Positions 1 through 8,668 of a DNA stretch of 64,000 nt are shown here, one piece after another. The first letter of the stretch is position 1, and each line of letters begins with the position of its first letter. The stretch is from an uncultured Lachnospiraceae bacterium (GTDB lineage Bacteria; Bacillota; Clostridia; Lachnospirales; Lachnospiraceae). A model generated the notes under the pieces. The model saw only the letters and a list, made by a program, of their open reading frames with translations. It was not told where the DNA came from and did no database searches. The stretch covers positions 1 to 64,000 of the forward strand of contig CAMEOT010000008.1 in NCBI GenBank assembly GCA_945929965.1, in the 5' to 3' direction. A program made the translations under genes and the position numbers.

Positions 1-33
1 TCAAGGTTTTAAAGGATTTAAGAACAATAAAAA

Positions 34-56
34 CAGGTAGTTTTTGACACTACCTG
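34..56. other. stem-loop ahead of first gene
   Basis: CAGGTAG at 34-40 pairs with CTACCTG at 50-56 around a 9-nt loop. No T-run follows, so it may be a weak terminator or a leader hairpin in front of the AT-rich gene at 79. Positions 1-78 show nothing else. Confidence 0.4.
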
Positions 57-78
57 ACGATAAGGGGGGGGAGACTAT

Positions 79-930
79 ATGAATGCAATAATGGTCGATA
101 ATTGGGCGGTTCAAGAGGTTATTTATAATAGTTTTAATACTCAAATGTCAGAGGAGTATGCAAAATACTTATCTGCAATCGTTTTGTGGGATAAAATATA
201 TTATGCTGACAATGAACATACATGCGCTTGGAATTACTTACCTTCGGCAATAAGATCTGTGCTAAATCCAATTCAAGATCACAATAATTTATTTGAAGAC
301 GAGGCGAGACAATTATATCGCGACAGATACTCACTATACCCGGAGATAGTTGCAAAGAGAGCTATACGGTATATGCTCTTTAGCAGTTATTGTGGCTGTA
401 ATTACTTTCCGTGTGCTGAAAGAGCTCATTTTTTGAAAGAAAATAATCCATATGGAATAATAAATGAGGTAAGTAGATTTGATTATATAAAAATACTAGA
501 TGAAGAAATAAATGAATATTTTTCTAAGATGTTTGAAAAATTAGGAAGATACGATTTTAGGATTAAAAGACCTGTGTTAGTCGACTTCATAATACAGAAC
601 ACCAAAGATAAAGAATCTTATATTGATTCTGCACTGAGAATAAAAGAAGAAAAAGAGGTTGTACAATATAGGAAATATTTATCAGATATAGAAGTAGCGG
701 TAGAACAGAAGCAATGGAACGAATTGAGTGATATGATTGCTTATTCAGAAGAAATTGTGAAAAATACAGTTAGATTAGATTATAAGAACATCGGATCAAT
801 AGATGTGACGATAGCGCCGGTTCCGGCGATATCATATTCAAAGAGCATTGAATTAAAAAGGAAGAAAATACGTTTAAATTTTTTAGAAGAATTGGGAAAG
901 TTTGCGTTTATGGGAAGGATAATAGAGTGA
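79..930 (+). CDS. prophage protein of unknown function, possible moron
   Basis: A 283-residue soluble protein that I do not recognise. It has no signal peptide or membrane segment. The first half is rich in Tyr, Asn and Cys; the second half is Lys/Glu-rich and probably helical. The start has a G-rich ribosome site (GGGGGGGGAG). The gene is much more AT-rich than the connector genes after it and follows a hairpin, which is how lysogenic-conversion genes often sit among phage structural genes. Its stop overlaps the GTG start of the next gene. Confidence 0.6.
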   Translation: MNAIMVDNWAVQEVIYNSFNTQMSEEYAKYLSAIVLWDKIYYADNEHTCAWNYLPSAIRSVLNPIQDHNNLFEDEARQLYRDRYSLYPEIVAKRAIRYMLFSSYCGCNYFPCAERAHFLKENNPYGIINEVSRFDYIKILDEEINEYFSKMFEKLGRYDFRIKRPVLVDFIIQNTKDKESYIDSALRIKEEKEVVQYRKYLSDIEVAVEQKQWNELSDMIAYSEEIVKNTVRLDYKNIGSIDVTIAPVPAISYSKSIELKRKKIRLNFLEELGKFAFMGRIIE

Positions 931-1361
931 GAAACTTAAAAAAGAACAAGCAAAGACTGTACTACGCAACATACAGTGATGAAATTCCCGTCTATGAAAC
1001 GGACGAGGATGGAAAAATAAAATACACTGAGGTTGACGGAGAACTGGTTCCGATTCAGATAGGTATTATGGCAGGCTATAACAAGCCTGTCATTTTTTAT
1101 GCCAATATTGCGAGATCCGGCGGCGAAGCAGAAGCTAAAGAGTATGGCTTTGATATCGGCTCATATCAGGCAATTTTATCTTCATCGGATAAATCCTTGC
1201 CTATCACGGAAACGAGCCGTGTTTGGCACGAGAGAGAGCCACAGTACCATGAGGACGGTTCGGTTGACGGGGACAGTGCAGATTACGCAGTCCTGGCGGA
1301 TAAATCATCTTTGAATGTGAAGAAGTTTCTGCTGAAAAAGCTGCCGAGAGGAAATGAGTGA
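927..1361 (+). CDS. phage head-tail connector-region protein
   Basis: 144 residues starting at GTG 927, overlapping the upstream stop. The N-terminus (MRNLKKNKQRLYYATY) and the 'FYANIARSGGEAEAKEYG' segment match small proteins found between connector and gp10-like genes in Lachnospiraceae siphoprophages. The role is inferred from position: head closure or stopper. It overlaps the next gene by 8 nt, as expected in a tightly packed morphogenesis operon. Confidence 0.6.
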   Translation: MRNLKKNKQRLYYATYSDEIPVYETDEDGKIKYTEVDGELVPIQIGIMAGYNKPVIFYANIARSGGEAEAKEYGFDIGSYQAILSSSDKSLPITETSRVWHEREPQYHEDGSVDGDSADYAVLADKSSLNVKKFLLKKLPRGNE

Positions 1362-1902
1362 TATGGCAAAGAAGATATCGTTCGGATTGTCTGTAAAAGA
1401 GGTTCAGAACGCTATAAAGGAGATTAAGGAATACCAGAACAGTCTTACCGGGAAATGTGAAGAACTGTGCCGGAGGTTATCAGCCGAAGGGATAGTCATT
1501 GCGCAGGCTCACATCGGCAGCAGCGGCTTCGGAAAGTATGTTCGGCTGTCCACTGAAATCTGTCCGGAGAAAGCCGGATGCAAGGCAATCTTCTTCATGG
1601 AAGATTCACAGAAGATCGTGAGCAAATGGCAGAATCAGGATGGTGTGCAGTCAAAAGAGATTTCTCCGGCATTGATGCTTGAATTTGGAGCTGGACTTCC
1701 GGCACAGAATCCGGCGAACATTCCGGGTGTTGGAACTGGAACATACGGCGCGCACGGCAATGAGCCGGGATGGTGGTACATGGACTTGGAAGGTCAATGG
1801 CACTATGCAACTGGCGTTTCCCCGAAGATGCCGATGTACAATGCTGGTAAGGAACTAAAAGACAAGGTTGTGGAGATCGCAAGAGAGGTGTTCAAAAATT
1901 AA
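1354..1902 (+). CDS. HK97 gp10-like minor structural protein
   Basis: 182 residues. An N-terminal helix (about 10-45) is followed by a Gly/Pro/Trp-rich core with 'LMLEFGAGLPA' and 'EPGWWYMDLEGQWHYATG', typical of gp10-like neck proteins in Firmicute phages. The C-terminal helix ends in 'IAREVFKN'. The family role is at the head-tail junction. Placement between the connector and tail-terminator genes supports the call. Confidence 0.65.
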   Translation: MSDMAKKISFGLSVKEVQNAIKEIKEYQNSLTGKCEELCRRLSAEGIVIAQAHIGSSGFGKYVRLSTEICPEKAGCKAIFFMEDSQKIVSKWQNQDGVQSKEISPALMLEFGAGLPAQNPANIPGVGTGTYGAHGNEPGWWYMDLEGQWHYATGVSPKMPMYNAGKELKDKVVEIAREVFKN

Positions 1903-2000
1903 GGAATATCCGAGGTGGTAAATTTCGTTGCAACCACGCACCCGATGGGTTAAAAGAGATGCAGGAGCTGCGACGCCTGCCGGATAAGTTTGGAGGTAAG

Positions 2001-2405
2001 ATGGCTGGGTTCGATTGGAATGAGTTCTATACAGTCTTTGAGAAAAAGATGAAAAAAGCATATCCAAAGTGTACAGTCGGTCGCTACGTAACACCGAAGA
2101 ACACACAATTTCCGTATTTGGATGTTTCCCTGGGAGATAATTCCGGTGGCAATTATGATCTGCGGGGGAATGAGGGTAGCCAGCGCCCGTTGATCGTCAT
2201 TACTGCCTATGCCACTGGATCCGCAGCAGACGGGATCTGCAATGCAATGAGCCAGGCGGCAAAGAAGATCATGTTGTCCTATGGATTCCAGTGCCGTGGC
2301 GGACCTATACCGGTTTCCAACGCATCAGACCCGAATATTTCCCGGTGGGTAGGAAGATACCAACGGACATTTGGCAGTGGAGATACACTGCAGCAATTTA
2401 ATTAA
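2001..2405 (+). CDS. phage tail terminator-like protein
   Basis: 134 residues from ATG 2001, chosen because TTGGAGGTAAG lies directly upstream; an in-frame ATG at 1959 has no such site. The protein starts 'MAGFDWNEFYTVFEKKMKKAYP' in style and has a beta-rich middle ('PLIVITAYATGS'), like small tail-completion proteins that cap the tail tube. It sits between the gp10-like gene and the tail tube gene, the usual position. The function is inferred from size and order. Confidence 0.55.
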   Translation: MAGFDWNEFYTVFEKKMKKAYPKCTVGRYVTPKNTQFPYLDVSLGDNSGGNYDLRGNEGSQRPLIVITAYATGSAADGICNAMSQAAKKIMLSYGFQCRGGPIPVSNASDPNISRWVGRYQRTFGSGDTLQQFN

Positions 2406-2435
2406 AACCCATCGAAATCGAGGGGGTTAGACAAC

Positions 2436-2460
2436 AAAGGGTCGTAAGGCTCTTATTTTT
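2436..2460 (+). terminator. weak terminator before the tail tube leader
   Basis: AAAGGGTC pairs with GGCTCTT around GTAA and is followed by ATTTTT. It lies between the tail terminator stop and the hairpin element at 2464. Confidence 0.45.
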
Positions 2461-2463
2461 ATA

Positions 2464-2490
2464 CCGGTTACCGAACAGGTAATCGCTGAC
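2464..2490 (+). promoter_or_regulatory. repeated leader RNA hairpin, copy 1
   Basis: CCGG begins a 7-bp stem (GGTTACC with GGTAATC, loop GAACA), followed directly by GCTGAC. The same architecture with compensatory stem changes occurs at 4310 and 11314. It ends 33 nt before the tail tube start codon and sits just after a terminator-like hairpin. Confidence 0.6.
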
Positions 2491-2523
2491 CGCAGAAAGA
2501 TAGCGGTAGAAAGTGAGGAAAAG

Positions 2524-3003
2524 ATGGCAGAACAGGCTTTATCAACCATTGGTGTGACATTTGGCTGGGGTATTGGTACTTTAACCACACCACCTACATC
2601 ATGGAAGGAAATTGAAGAGTGCATCAGCATTGGTGGTGTAGAAGTAACCAAAGATAAACTGGATGCAACTCCGTTGAAGTCCAAGAGAAAAAAGTATACC
2701 GGAGGTCACGAGGACACCGGTGGTGAGTTGCAGACTGTATTCAATAACACGGATACTTTCGACAAACAGTGGGAAGAGATGCTGGAGGCTTACGAAGGAA
2801 GAACAGCTACACAGTGTATGTGGTTCTGCTCATATCATCCTAAGAAAGCTAAGATGAATGTGTACATTGTTGAACCTGGATCACTACCCGCACCTGAGTA
2901 TGCAGTAGGAAATGTGTTGCAGTATACGATCAACAATACTCTGATAGATTTACCGGATCGTATCACCGCAGTGGAGCCTACTGCGCCTGGAGCCGGCGGC
3001 TGA
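2524..3003 (+). CDS. phage major tail (tube) protein
   Basis: 159 residues starting with an AGTGAGGAAAAG ribosome site. The sequence 'FGWGIGTLTTPPTSWKEIEEC', 'KSKRKKYTGGHEDTGGELQ' and 'ITAVEPTAPGAGG' fits the small major tail proteins of Clostridia siphophages: beta-rich with a Gly/Pro C-terminal tail. It is followed by the two chaperone frames and the tape measure gene, the canonical order. It would polymerise into the tail tube around the tape measure. Confidence 0.7.
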   Translation: MAEQALSTIGVTFGWGIGTLTTPPTSWKEIEECISIGGVEVTKDKLDATPLKSKRKKYTGGHEDTGGELQTVFNNTDTFDKQWEEMLEAYEGRTATQCMWFCSYHPKKAKMNVYIVEPGSLPAPEYAVGNVLQYTINNTLIDLPDRITAVEPTAPGAGG

Positions 3004-3027
3004 TAAAAATTAGTAAGCAAGGAAAAC

Positions 3028-3049
3028 GGGGCGGTCTTAGGACTGCCCC
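3028..3049 (+). terminator. strong hairpin after tail tube gene
   Basis: GGGGCGGTC pairs over 9 bp with GACTGCCCC around TTAG. TTCCCC follows rather than a T-run, so it may attenuate transcription or stabilise the abundant tail tube mRNA. Confidence 0.45.
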
Positions 3050-3081
3050 TTCCCCTATAAACAGGGAGAAAGGGAAGGAAT

Positions 3082-3546
3082 ATGAGAACTATTACTGTAA
3101 ACGGAACTGAATTAAACATGGTATTTACTTACGCTGCGGCAGAGTGCAAGGAACTGGTGCAGAGAATGTTCAGCGTAGTGTCTGGATCTTATATTTTGAA
3201 AAACAATAGTGAAAACAGAGCAGAAGCGGTGCTGGATGGTACAGCAGAGATGGTTGCGGAGATTCCGCAGATCTGCAGTATTGCATTTTATGCCGGATTA
3301 CTGGAAGAGAATCCTGCTTCCTTTGAGGATGCAAGATCCATGATGCGTACCTACATGGAAGAAAATGAGTTGTCCTATGCTGGACTGTATAAGCAGATCA
3401 AGGCGTGGATGGAGGAGGACGGTTTTTTCAAGCTGTCCGGTCTGACAGAGATGTTGGAGGAAATGAGTCAGAATGCGGAAGAGAAGATTCAGAAGCAGCC
3501 CAAGGCTCCGCAGGATCACCGGAAGAAGTCAACTTCCACAAAATAA
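3082..3546 (+). CDS. tail assembly chaperone, gpG-like
   Basis: 154 residues, mostly helical and acidic, with a Lys/Gln/Pro-rich C-terminus ('IQKQPKAPQDHRKKSTSTK'). It lies directly between the tail tube and tape measure genes, where lambda-like phages place gpG. The downstream frame has no strong start and lies one base back, so this gene probably forms a gpG/gpGT pair. gpG-type proteins bind the tape measure during tail assembly and are not in the virion. Confidence 0.7.
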   Translation: MRTITVNGTELNMVFTYAAAECKELVQRMFSVVSGSYILKNNSENRAEAVLDGTAEMVAEIPQICSIAFYAGLLEENPASFEDARSMMRTYMEENELSYAGLYKQIKAWMEEDGFFKLSGLTEMLEEMSQNAEEKIQKQPKAPQDHRKKSTSTK

Positions 3547-3935
3547 TCTGGGAGGATCACTTCCCATTGGCATACGCCATAGGAATCTCTTTGGAGGAAT
3601 TTAAGCATATGACCCCGACAGAGTTGGGGTATTGCTTGAATGGCTATGAAATGCGCCGGAAGATGCAGGACAGGGCAGTGTGGGAATACTTCGGCACCTA
3701 TGGTTTGTCTGCTGTTAGGACGGCGGTAGAGCATTGTCTGGCAGGCACCAAAGCGGTATCGAAGTATATCGAGAAACCAAATCTGCAAGATGGAACATTG
3801 CAGAGCAGACCTCTTACGGAAGAGGAAAAAATGTTAGAAGTAGATAAGTTCTTTGCACAGGAAGAAGCAAGAAGAATTAACTGGCGGAGAACACATAAAA
3901 AAAAGACGGAACAGCAGGGCGGCGATGCGTCATAG
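3540..3935 (+). CDS. tail assembly chaperone extension, gpGT-like (-1 frame)
   Basis: The frame reads 'KIIWEDHFPLAYAIGISLEEFKHM' onward for about 131 residues, in the -1 frame relative to gpG. The zero frame ends ACA AAA TAA, and slippage on the A-run at 3540-3543 would join the frames. Independent starts are possible at TTG 3567 or ATG 3609, each about 11 nt after a GGAGG. Open frame before 3540 is a shadow of gpG. The C-terminal half is Lys/Glu-rich. The call rests on gene order and frame geometry. Confidence 0.6.
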   Translation, partial: KIIWEDHFPLAYAIGISLEEFKHMTPTELGYCLNGYEMRRKMQDRAVWEYFGTYGLSAVRTAVEHCLAGTKAVSKYIEKPNLQDGTLQSRPLTEEEKMLEVDKFFAQEEARRINWRRTHKKKTEQQGGDAS

Positions 3936-3950
3936 CATTGCCGCTTTTTA
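3919..3950 (+). terminator. rho-independent terminator after chaperone genes
   Basis: GCGGCGATGC pairs over 10 bp with GCATTGCCGC around GTCATA, followed by TTTTTA. The stop codon of the chaperone frame lies in the loop/stem. Confidence 0.75.
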
Positions 3951-4005
3951 TGGCATTTACTATTTCTGCAACCTGTGATAAGATGAAGGTGTGGAGGTAA
4001 TGCCT

Positions 4006-4254
4006 ATGGTATGCAGATACTGTGGATACGATATGGGTAGTGATGAATTGCTTCTCTGCCCGAAGTGTTTTAAAAGCACGGAACTGAATGAAGAAAATAT
4101 AAAAAACATATCTGCTACAATACGGCAGATGAAACCAAAGAGAAAGAAATCAGTAGTGCATGATTATTCGGAGGAAGAGATTCTTGCCTTAGGGTTATAT
4201 CCAAAGGATGAAGGATACAAAATGAGCCTGATATCTCGGATACTTGGCAAATAA
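4006..4254 (+). CDS. small zinc-ribbon phage protein
   Basis: 82 residues from ATG 4006, 8 nt after GGAGG. Two CxxC knuckles ('CRYCGYD' and 'CPKCFKST') form a zinc ribbon in the first 27 residues; a basic helix follows. It lies between two terminators, so it is probably expressed separately. Function unknown. In-frame starts at 3991 and 4000 overlap the ribosome site and are less likely. Confidence 0.6.
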   Translation: MVCRYCGYDMGSDELLLCPKCFKSTELNEENIKNISATIRQMKPKRKKSVVHDYSEEEILALGLYPKDEGYKMSLISRILGK

Positions 4255-4267
4255 TATATAGAAATCA

Positions 4268-4297
4268 GAAGGAGCGGTTTTTCCGCTTCTTTTTTTG
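4268..4297 (+). terminator. terminator before tape measure leader
   Basis: AAGGAGCGG pairs with CCGCTTCTT around a T-loop, followed by a run of T. Confidence 0.7.
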
Positions 4298-4309
4298 TAC
4301 TGAAAATTA

Positions 4310-4339
4310 CCGGCTATTGAATGGATGATAGTCGCTGAC
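4310..4339 (+). promoter_or_regulatory. repeated leader RNA hairpin, copy 2
   Basis: CCGGCTATT pairs with GATAGTC (7 bp with G-U pairs; loop GAATGGAT), followed by GCTGAC. The shared block ACAATTAGAAAG lies between it and the tape measure start at 4368, 28 nt downstream. Confidence 0.6.
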
Positions 4340-4367
4340 TTATAACAATTAGAAAGTTGGTGAGTTC

Positions 4368-7300
4368 GTGGGAGCAGAAATTGACCGCTTAGAAATAGAG
4401 GTTGAGACACAGGCCACAAAAGCAAATAATGCTTTAGATAAACTAGTTGGAAAACTGGAACGACTCGCCGGATCCCTTGGTAACATCGATGGAAATGCCC
4501 TTACAGGACTTTCGAAGGGTATCGATAGCCTGAGCAATTCCATGCAGGGAATGAAAAATGTTGGAACGGTTGACTTTACCAGACTGGCTAAGAATATATC
4601 ACAGATCGGAAGCGTAGATACTTCCGGCATAAATAAAACGGCAAATGCGATTAACCGCATTTCTTCATCTTTAGGACAGCCGGAATCTGTGATAAATGGT
4701 GCAGCAGCGATTGGAGAACTTGCAAAGGGTATATCTAAGCTGGGAAATAAGAGCGTTATCACAGCTATCGATAATATGCCAAAGCTGGCAACGGCATTAA
4801 ACAGCATGATGAATACCCTGTCTAAGGCTCCTACGGTTAGCAGTAATCTGATCAATATGACTACTGCGCTGGCAGGATTGGCAAATCAGGGCAGCAAGGT
4901 AGGAAGTACCACCCGGAGCATGACAAGCAGCCTTAATGGCTATTCTGCGAGCGCACAGAGGGCATCTAAGAGCAGTAAAGGACTGGCGTCTGTATTCGGA
5001 TCACTATACGCAAATTTCTTCTGGGTAAAGCGTGGAGCGGATAAACTCTGGAAGTCCATTGAGACCTCTATGGACTATGTGGAGACTCTGAACTATTTCG
5101 ATGCTGCCTTTGGACAGGTTGCAGAGAGTGCAGTCTCCCAGTGGGAAGACGCAGGAGCAGAATCAGCGGAAGCCTATTATAAGTCGTTCAGTGACCGTGC
5201 AAAACAGCTTACCTCTAAAATGACAGGGTTCTCTGTGAAAGACGATGGAACCTTACAGGCAACGGGGCAGCCAAGTCTTGGTATTGATCCCGAGAAGCTG
5301 ATGAACTATCAGGCCACCTTCGGTCAGATGGCATCCTCTATGGGAGTTACCGCAGAGACATCATTGAAGCTGTCGCAGGCTCTTACAGAAATCGGTGGAG
5401 ACCTTGCATCCGTAAAGAACCTTGATTTTGACAAGGTTTGGAATGATATGGCATCCGGCCTTGCCGGAATGAGCCGTACACTGGATAAATACGGTGTTAA
5501 TATCCGTAATGTAAACTTACAGCAGAAGTTAAATGAACTCGGTATACAGGCAAATATCACGGCGCTGAATCAGAATGACAAGGCACTTCTGAGAGCAACC
5601 ATCCTGTTGGACAGCACCAAGTATGCTTGGGGAGATCTGGCTACTACGATCAACCAGCCTGCAAACCAGTTGCGATTGATTGAGAGCAACTTCCAAAACC
5701 TGTCCCGGACCATAGGCAATCTGTTTTTGCCGATGGTATCTAAGGTATTACCGTATGTCAATGCTATGGTGATTGCCTTACAGAGATTGGCTACATGGCT
5801 GGGAAATCTGCTGGGAATTGATCTTAGCAAGGTTACATCATCCGTAGCCGATAGTAGTTTTGATTTCGGATCCATTGCCGATGAAGCGGAAGCGGCTACA
5901 GAAGCAGTCAATAAGCTGCAGAAGGGCATTCGTAAGTTCGATGAATTGGATGTGATTACCACCTCTTCGGGATCATCTTCCGGCAGCGGCGGTGGTTTAG
6001 ATTCCGGGTTGTTGGATGATGCTTTCAACAAATCCTTCGAGGAATATCAGAAAGCCTGGGATGAAGCCTTTGCCAACATGGAGAATAAGGCACAGGATCT
6101 TGCCGATAAGATTGAGAAATTTTTCACGCCGGTGAAGAAAATCTTCCAAGATCTGTTTGATGGTGACTTCTTCGCCGCCGGACAGGATACTTCTAAACTG
6201 GTGGCTGGGATTTTTAACTGGTTCGCCGATGCAATCGCGGCGGTGGATTGGTATAAAATTGGTCACAATATCGGAGAATTCCTTGACGGGATTGACTGGA
6301 TAGATGTATTTAAGGCTGTAGGTCGTTTTATGTGGGAGGGAATCAATGGAGCGTTCGAACTGTCAGCCGGTCTTTTCAATGCAGCACCTATCGAAACAGC
6401 CATTATTACAGCAGTTGGACTGATGAAATTTACCAAGTTAGGAAAAATTGTAGCAACTAAGATTTCAAAAGCTATAATGGGAACAAGTCTTATCGTAGCA
6501 ATTACTAAGGCATGGAAGTCTTTAGGTGGTCTTGGAGGAATTCTTACTACTGATGTTGCTACAATAATAGGAGCCGGAACGCTTACAGAGATTGGAATGA
6601 CTGTAGGCGCAGGAATCATCGGAGGAATTGCAGCTGCATTTGTTGGATATAACTTCGGAAAAGAAATTGGCAGTTGGATATTCAAAGATGATAAAGATTT
6701 TTATGATAATTTTTCGTGGTTAGGAGAAGGAGGATTCTTTGATACCATAATTAATACAGACATACCGACATTAGCTGATGCATGGAGACGCATGGTTGTT
6801 GATATGTCTGGTATGAATGGAGTTGTAGATATTGCTTCAGATAAGGTAAGTAAGCTTGTTGATTTATTCAATATCAGTAAAATAGACATAACAGATACAT
6901 TCGGACTTGCATCGGCATTAAAGAACATGGGGCCATTTGTAGAAAATTGGTATCAGAATAAAGTCGCACCGTGGTTCACAAAGGAAAGATGGGAATCATT
7001 AGGAAGTAACATCGAAAAAGCACTTTCTGAAGAATGGACTGCATTTTCGTCTTGGTGGCAAAATGTAGGCGGAGCCGAATGGTGGAAAAGCGTACAAGAA
7101 TTATTTACGGAAGATAAATGGAATTTTCCGGGTATTAAGAATGGATTTGAAAAAGCATGGAATAATGCTGTTGCAATGGTAAAAAATATATGGTCTGACT
7201 TTGCAGAATGGTTAAACCGTAAACTCAATTTTTCGTGGGATGCAGTTAATATTGCAGGAAAAGAAATAATTCCGGCTGGATCAATAGATTTAGGTAAAAT

Positions 7301-7616
7301 TCCTAAATTTGAAAATGGAGGATATGTTCCCAAAAGTTTCAGTATGTTTATGGCTGGTGAAAATGGAAATCCTGAATTAATGTTCACAAAAGGCGGAAAG
7401 ACTGGTGTTGCACCTCCCGAGGAAATTACCGGTATCATCAGCGCAATAGTTAATAGCACCCAGCAGGAGATGGAAATTTTACGACAGCAGAATGAATTAC
7501 TTAGAGGAATTCTTAATAAGCAGTTCGGAATATCTACTGACGATATAGGGAAAAGTGCAAGAAAATATGCTCATGAATATTACAGAAGAACAGGAGAACC
7601 GGCATATACATGGTGA
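4368..7616 (+). CDS. phage tail tape measure protein
   Basis: 1,082 residues from GTG 4368. It is the largest phage gene here and sits after the chaperones, as expected. The N-terminus (about 1-200) is Ser/Asn/Leu-rich coiled coil. A 'tail length' helical region with 'LIESNFQNLSRTIGNLFLPMVSKVLPYVNAMVIALQRLATWLG' runs over about 440-485. Hydrophobic Gly-rich membrane-type segments follow (about 675-770), then 'GGYVPKSFSMFMAGENGNPELMF', a motif common near tape measure C-termini. It sets tail length and is ejected with the DNA. Base composition becomes more AT-rich after about 6,400, which suggests mosaic exchange of the 3' third. Confidence 0.9.
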   Translation: MGAEIDRLEIEVETQATKANNALDKLVGKLERLAGSLGNIDGNALTGLSKGIDSLSNSMQGMKNVGTVDFTRLAKNISQIGSVDTSGINKTANAINRISSSLGQPESVINGAAAIGELAKGISKLGNKSVITAIDNMPKLATALNSMMNTLSKAPTVSSNLINMTTALAGLANQGSKVGSTTRSMTSSLNGYSASAQRASKSSKGLASVFGSLYANFFWVKRGADKLWKSIETSMDYVETLNYFDAAFGQVAESAVSQWEDAGAESAEAYYKSFSDRAKQLTSKMTGFSVKDDGTLQATGQPSLGIDPEKLMNYQATFGQMASSMGVTAETSLKLSQALTEIGGDLASVKNLDFDKVWNDMASGLAGMSRTLDKYGVNIRNVNLQQKLNELGIQANITALNQNDKALLRATILLDSTKYAWGDLATTINQPANQLRLIESNFQNLSRTIGNLFLPMVSKVLPYVNAMVIALQRLATWLGNLLGIDLSKVTSSVADSSFDFGSIADEAEAATEAVNKLQKGIRKFDELDVITTSSGSSSGSGGGLDSGLLDDAFNKSFEEYQKAWDEAFANMENKAQDLADKIEKFFTPVKKIFQDLFDGDFFAAGQDTSKLVAGIFNWFADAIAAVDWYKIGHNIGEFLDGIDWIDVFKAVGRFMWEGINGAFELSAGLFNAAPIETAIITAVGLMKFTKLGKIVATKISKAIMGTSLIVAITKAWKSLGGLGGILTTDVATIIGAGTLTEIGMTVGAGIIGGIAAAFVGYNFGKEIGSWIFKDDKDFYDNFSWLGEGGFFDTIINTDIPTLADAWRRMVVDMSGMNGVVDIASDKVSKLVDLFNISKIDITDTFGLASALKNMGPFVENWYQNKVAPWFTKERWESLGSNIEKALSEEWTAFSSWWQNVGGAEWWKSVQELFTEDKWNFPGIKNGFEKAWNNAVAMVKNIWSDFAEWLNRKLNFSWDAVNIAGKEIIPAGSIDLGKIPKFENGGYVPKSFSMFMAGENGNPELMFTKGGKTGVAPPEEITGIISAIVNSTQQEMEILRQQNELLRGILNKQFGISTDDIGKSARKYAHEYYRRTGEPAYTW

Positions 7617-7682
7617 CAAAATTGATAAAATGTGATATTTTTGACTCATAATAAGAAACCAAAGATAAAAAGGGGGAGCTTT

Positions 7683-8402
7683 ATGAAACAGAGTGGTTTT
7701 GGAATCGCATCTTTAGTACTGGGAATAATTAGTATTGTGACGGTATGTATAGTTATAGGCATTGTTCCTGCAGTACTGGGATTGATTTTTGCTATCATTG
7801 CATTGTGTCAAAAAAATAAGAAAAAAGAAACTGCTATAGCGGGACTTATTTGCTCGGTGGTAGGCATTGCGCTGTTTATCGTAATAGTAATTATTGCAAA
7901 TAGTGGTAACAGTGATAAAACGACTGCTTCTGTGGCACAGGAAACGGTAGCAGAGGTTGAGAAATTAAATACGCCGGAACCAACAGCAGAGCCAACGCCT
8001 ACAGAAGCTCCTACACCTGAGCCAACACCGGAACCGGTCACACAGTTTGAGTATGAGGGAATGACGGTAAAATATTTAAGGCATGAAGTAATGACGGATT
8101 CTGTAGGTCAGAAGGTACTGGTAGTATATTATGATTTTACAAACAATTCAGACGAAAATCAGACTTTTGATTATGCGTTCTCTGATAAGTGCTTCCAAAA
8201 TGGTGTTGAGGTAGAACCTTCTTACTGGCACGCAAATGAAGAATCAAAGAACAGTGGTAAGGAAATAAAGCCAGGAACGACATTGGAAGTGGCATCTTCC
8301 TTTGTACTGGGTGATTGCATGGATGATGTGGAATTGGAAATTGAGCCGTGGATAACACTAAAAGAAAATATTCTCTTCTCAAAAAATTTGGAACTGGAAT
8401 AA
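7683..8402 (+). CDS. DUF4190/DUF5067-like membrane-anchored protein
   Basis: 239 residues from ATG 7683, preceded by AAAGGGGGAG. Two N-terminal hydrophobic segments (about 8-45 and 51-75), separated by a Lys-rich loop, resemble DUF4190. A Pro/Thr/Glu linker ('TPEPTAEPTPTEAPTPEPTPEP') leads to a beta-rich domain like DUF5067 lipoprotein-type domains. It would sit in the membrane with the C-terminal domain probably outside. Between tape measure and tail tip genes it is unlikely to be structural; as a moron it could act in superinfection exclusion, which is inference. Confidence 0.65.
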   Translation: MKQSGFGIASLVLGIISIVTVCIVIGIVPAVLGLIFAIIALCQKNKKKETAIAGLICSVVGIALFIVIVIIANSGNSDKTTASVAQETVAEVEKLNTPEPTAEPTPTEAPTPEPTPEPVTQFEYEGMTVKYLRHEVMTDSVGQKVLVVYYDFTNNSDENQTFDYAFSDKCFQNGVEVEPSYWHANEESKNSGKEIKPGTTLEVASSFVLGDCMDDVELEIEPWITLKENILFSKNLELE

Positions 8403-8410
8403 AGAGATAA

Positions 8411-8436
8411 GTGGCTCCTATGCGGAGCCACTTTCT
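8411..8436 (+). terminator. terminator after membrane moron
   Basis: GTGGCTCC pairs with GGAGCCAC around TATGC, followed by TTTCT. Confidence 0.65.
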
Positions 8437-8452
8437 GAAAGCTATAACATAG

Positions 8453-8480
8453 AAAGAGCAGCATTGAAGCTGCTCTTTTT
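8453..8480 (+). terminator. second terminator-like hairpin
   Basis: AAAGAGCAGC pairs with GCTGCTCTTT around ATTGAA, ending in TTTTT. It lies 20 nt before the small membrane gene at 8501. Confidence 0.6.
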
Positions 8481-8500
8481 GAGTGCAAGGAGGATGTAAA

Positions 8501-8668
8501 ATGGAAATAGTATTGTGTATAGTGATCTCTATTATTGTTTCGGCAGTAGTATCCATACTGATGCTGAAATTTTTCGCTTACAAGTACTTTGAGGTGATTG
8601 ACCAATATATTAAAAATATACAGAACGATACTATGTCAATTATTAGGGAAACAGCAAGAAATAAATAA
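8501..8668 (+). CDS. small single-span membrane protein
   Basis: 55 residues from ATG 8501 with AAGGAGG 7 nt upstream. Residues 1-28 form one strong hydrophobic segment; the rest is a charged amphipathic tail ending 'IIRETARNK'. Its 3' end overlaps the 3' end of the convergent DUF4393-like gene by 33 nt. It resembles small holin-like or exclusion peptides, but I cannot assign a function. Confidence 0.55.
   Translation: MEIVLCIVISIIVSAVVSILMLKFFAYKYFEVIDQYIKNIQNDTMSIIRETARNK

Noticed and set aside
3405..3539. Upstream part of the second chaperone frame
   Set aside because: Codon pattern and composition show it is a shadow of the gpG-like gene; real coding begins near 3540.
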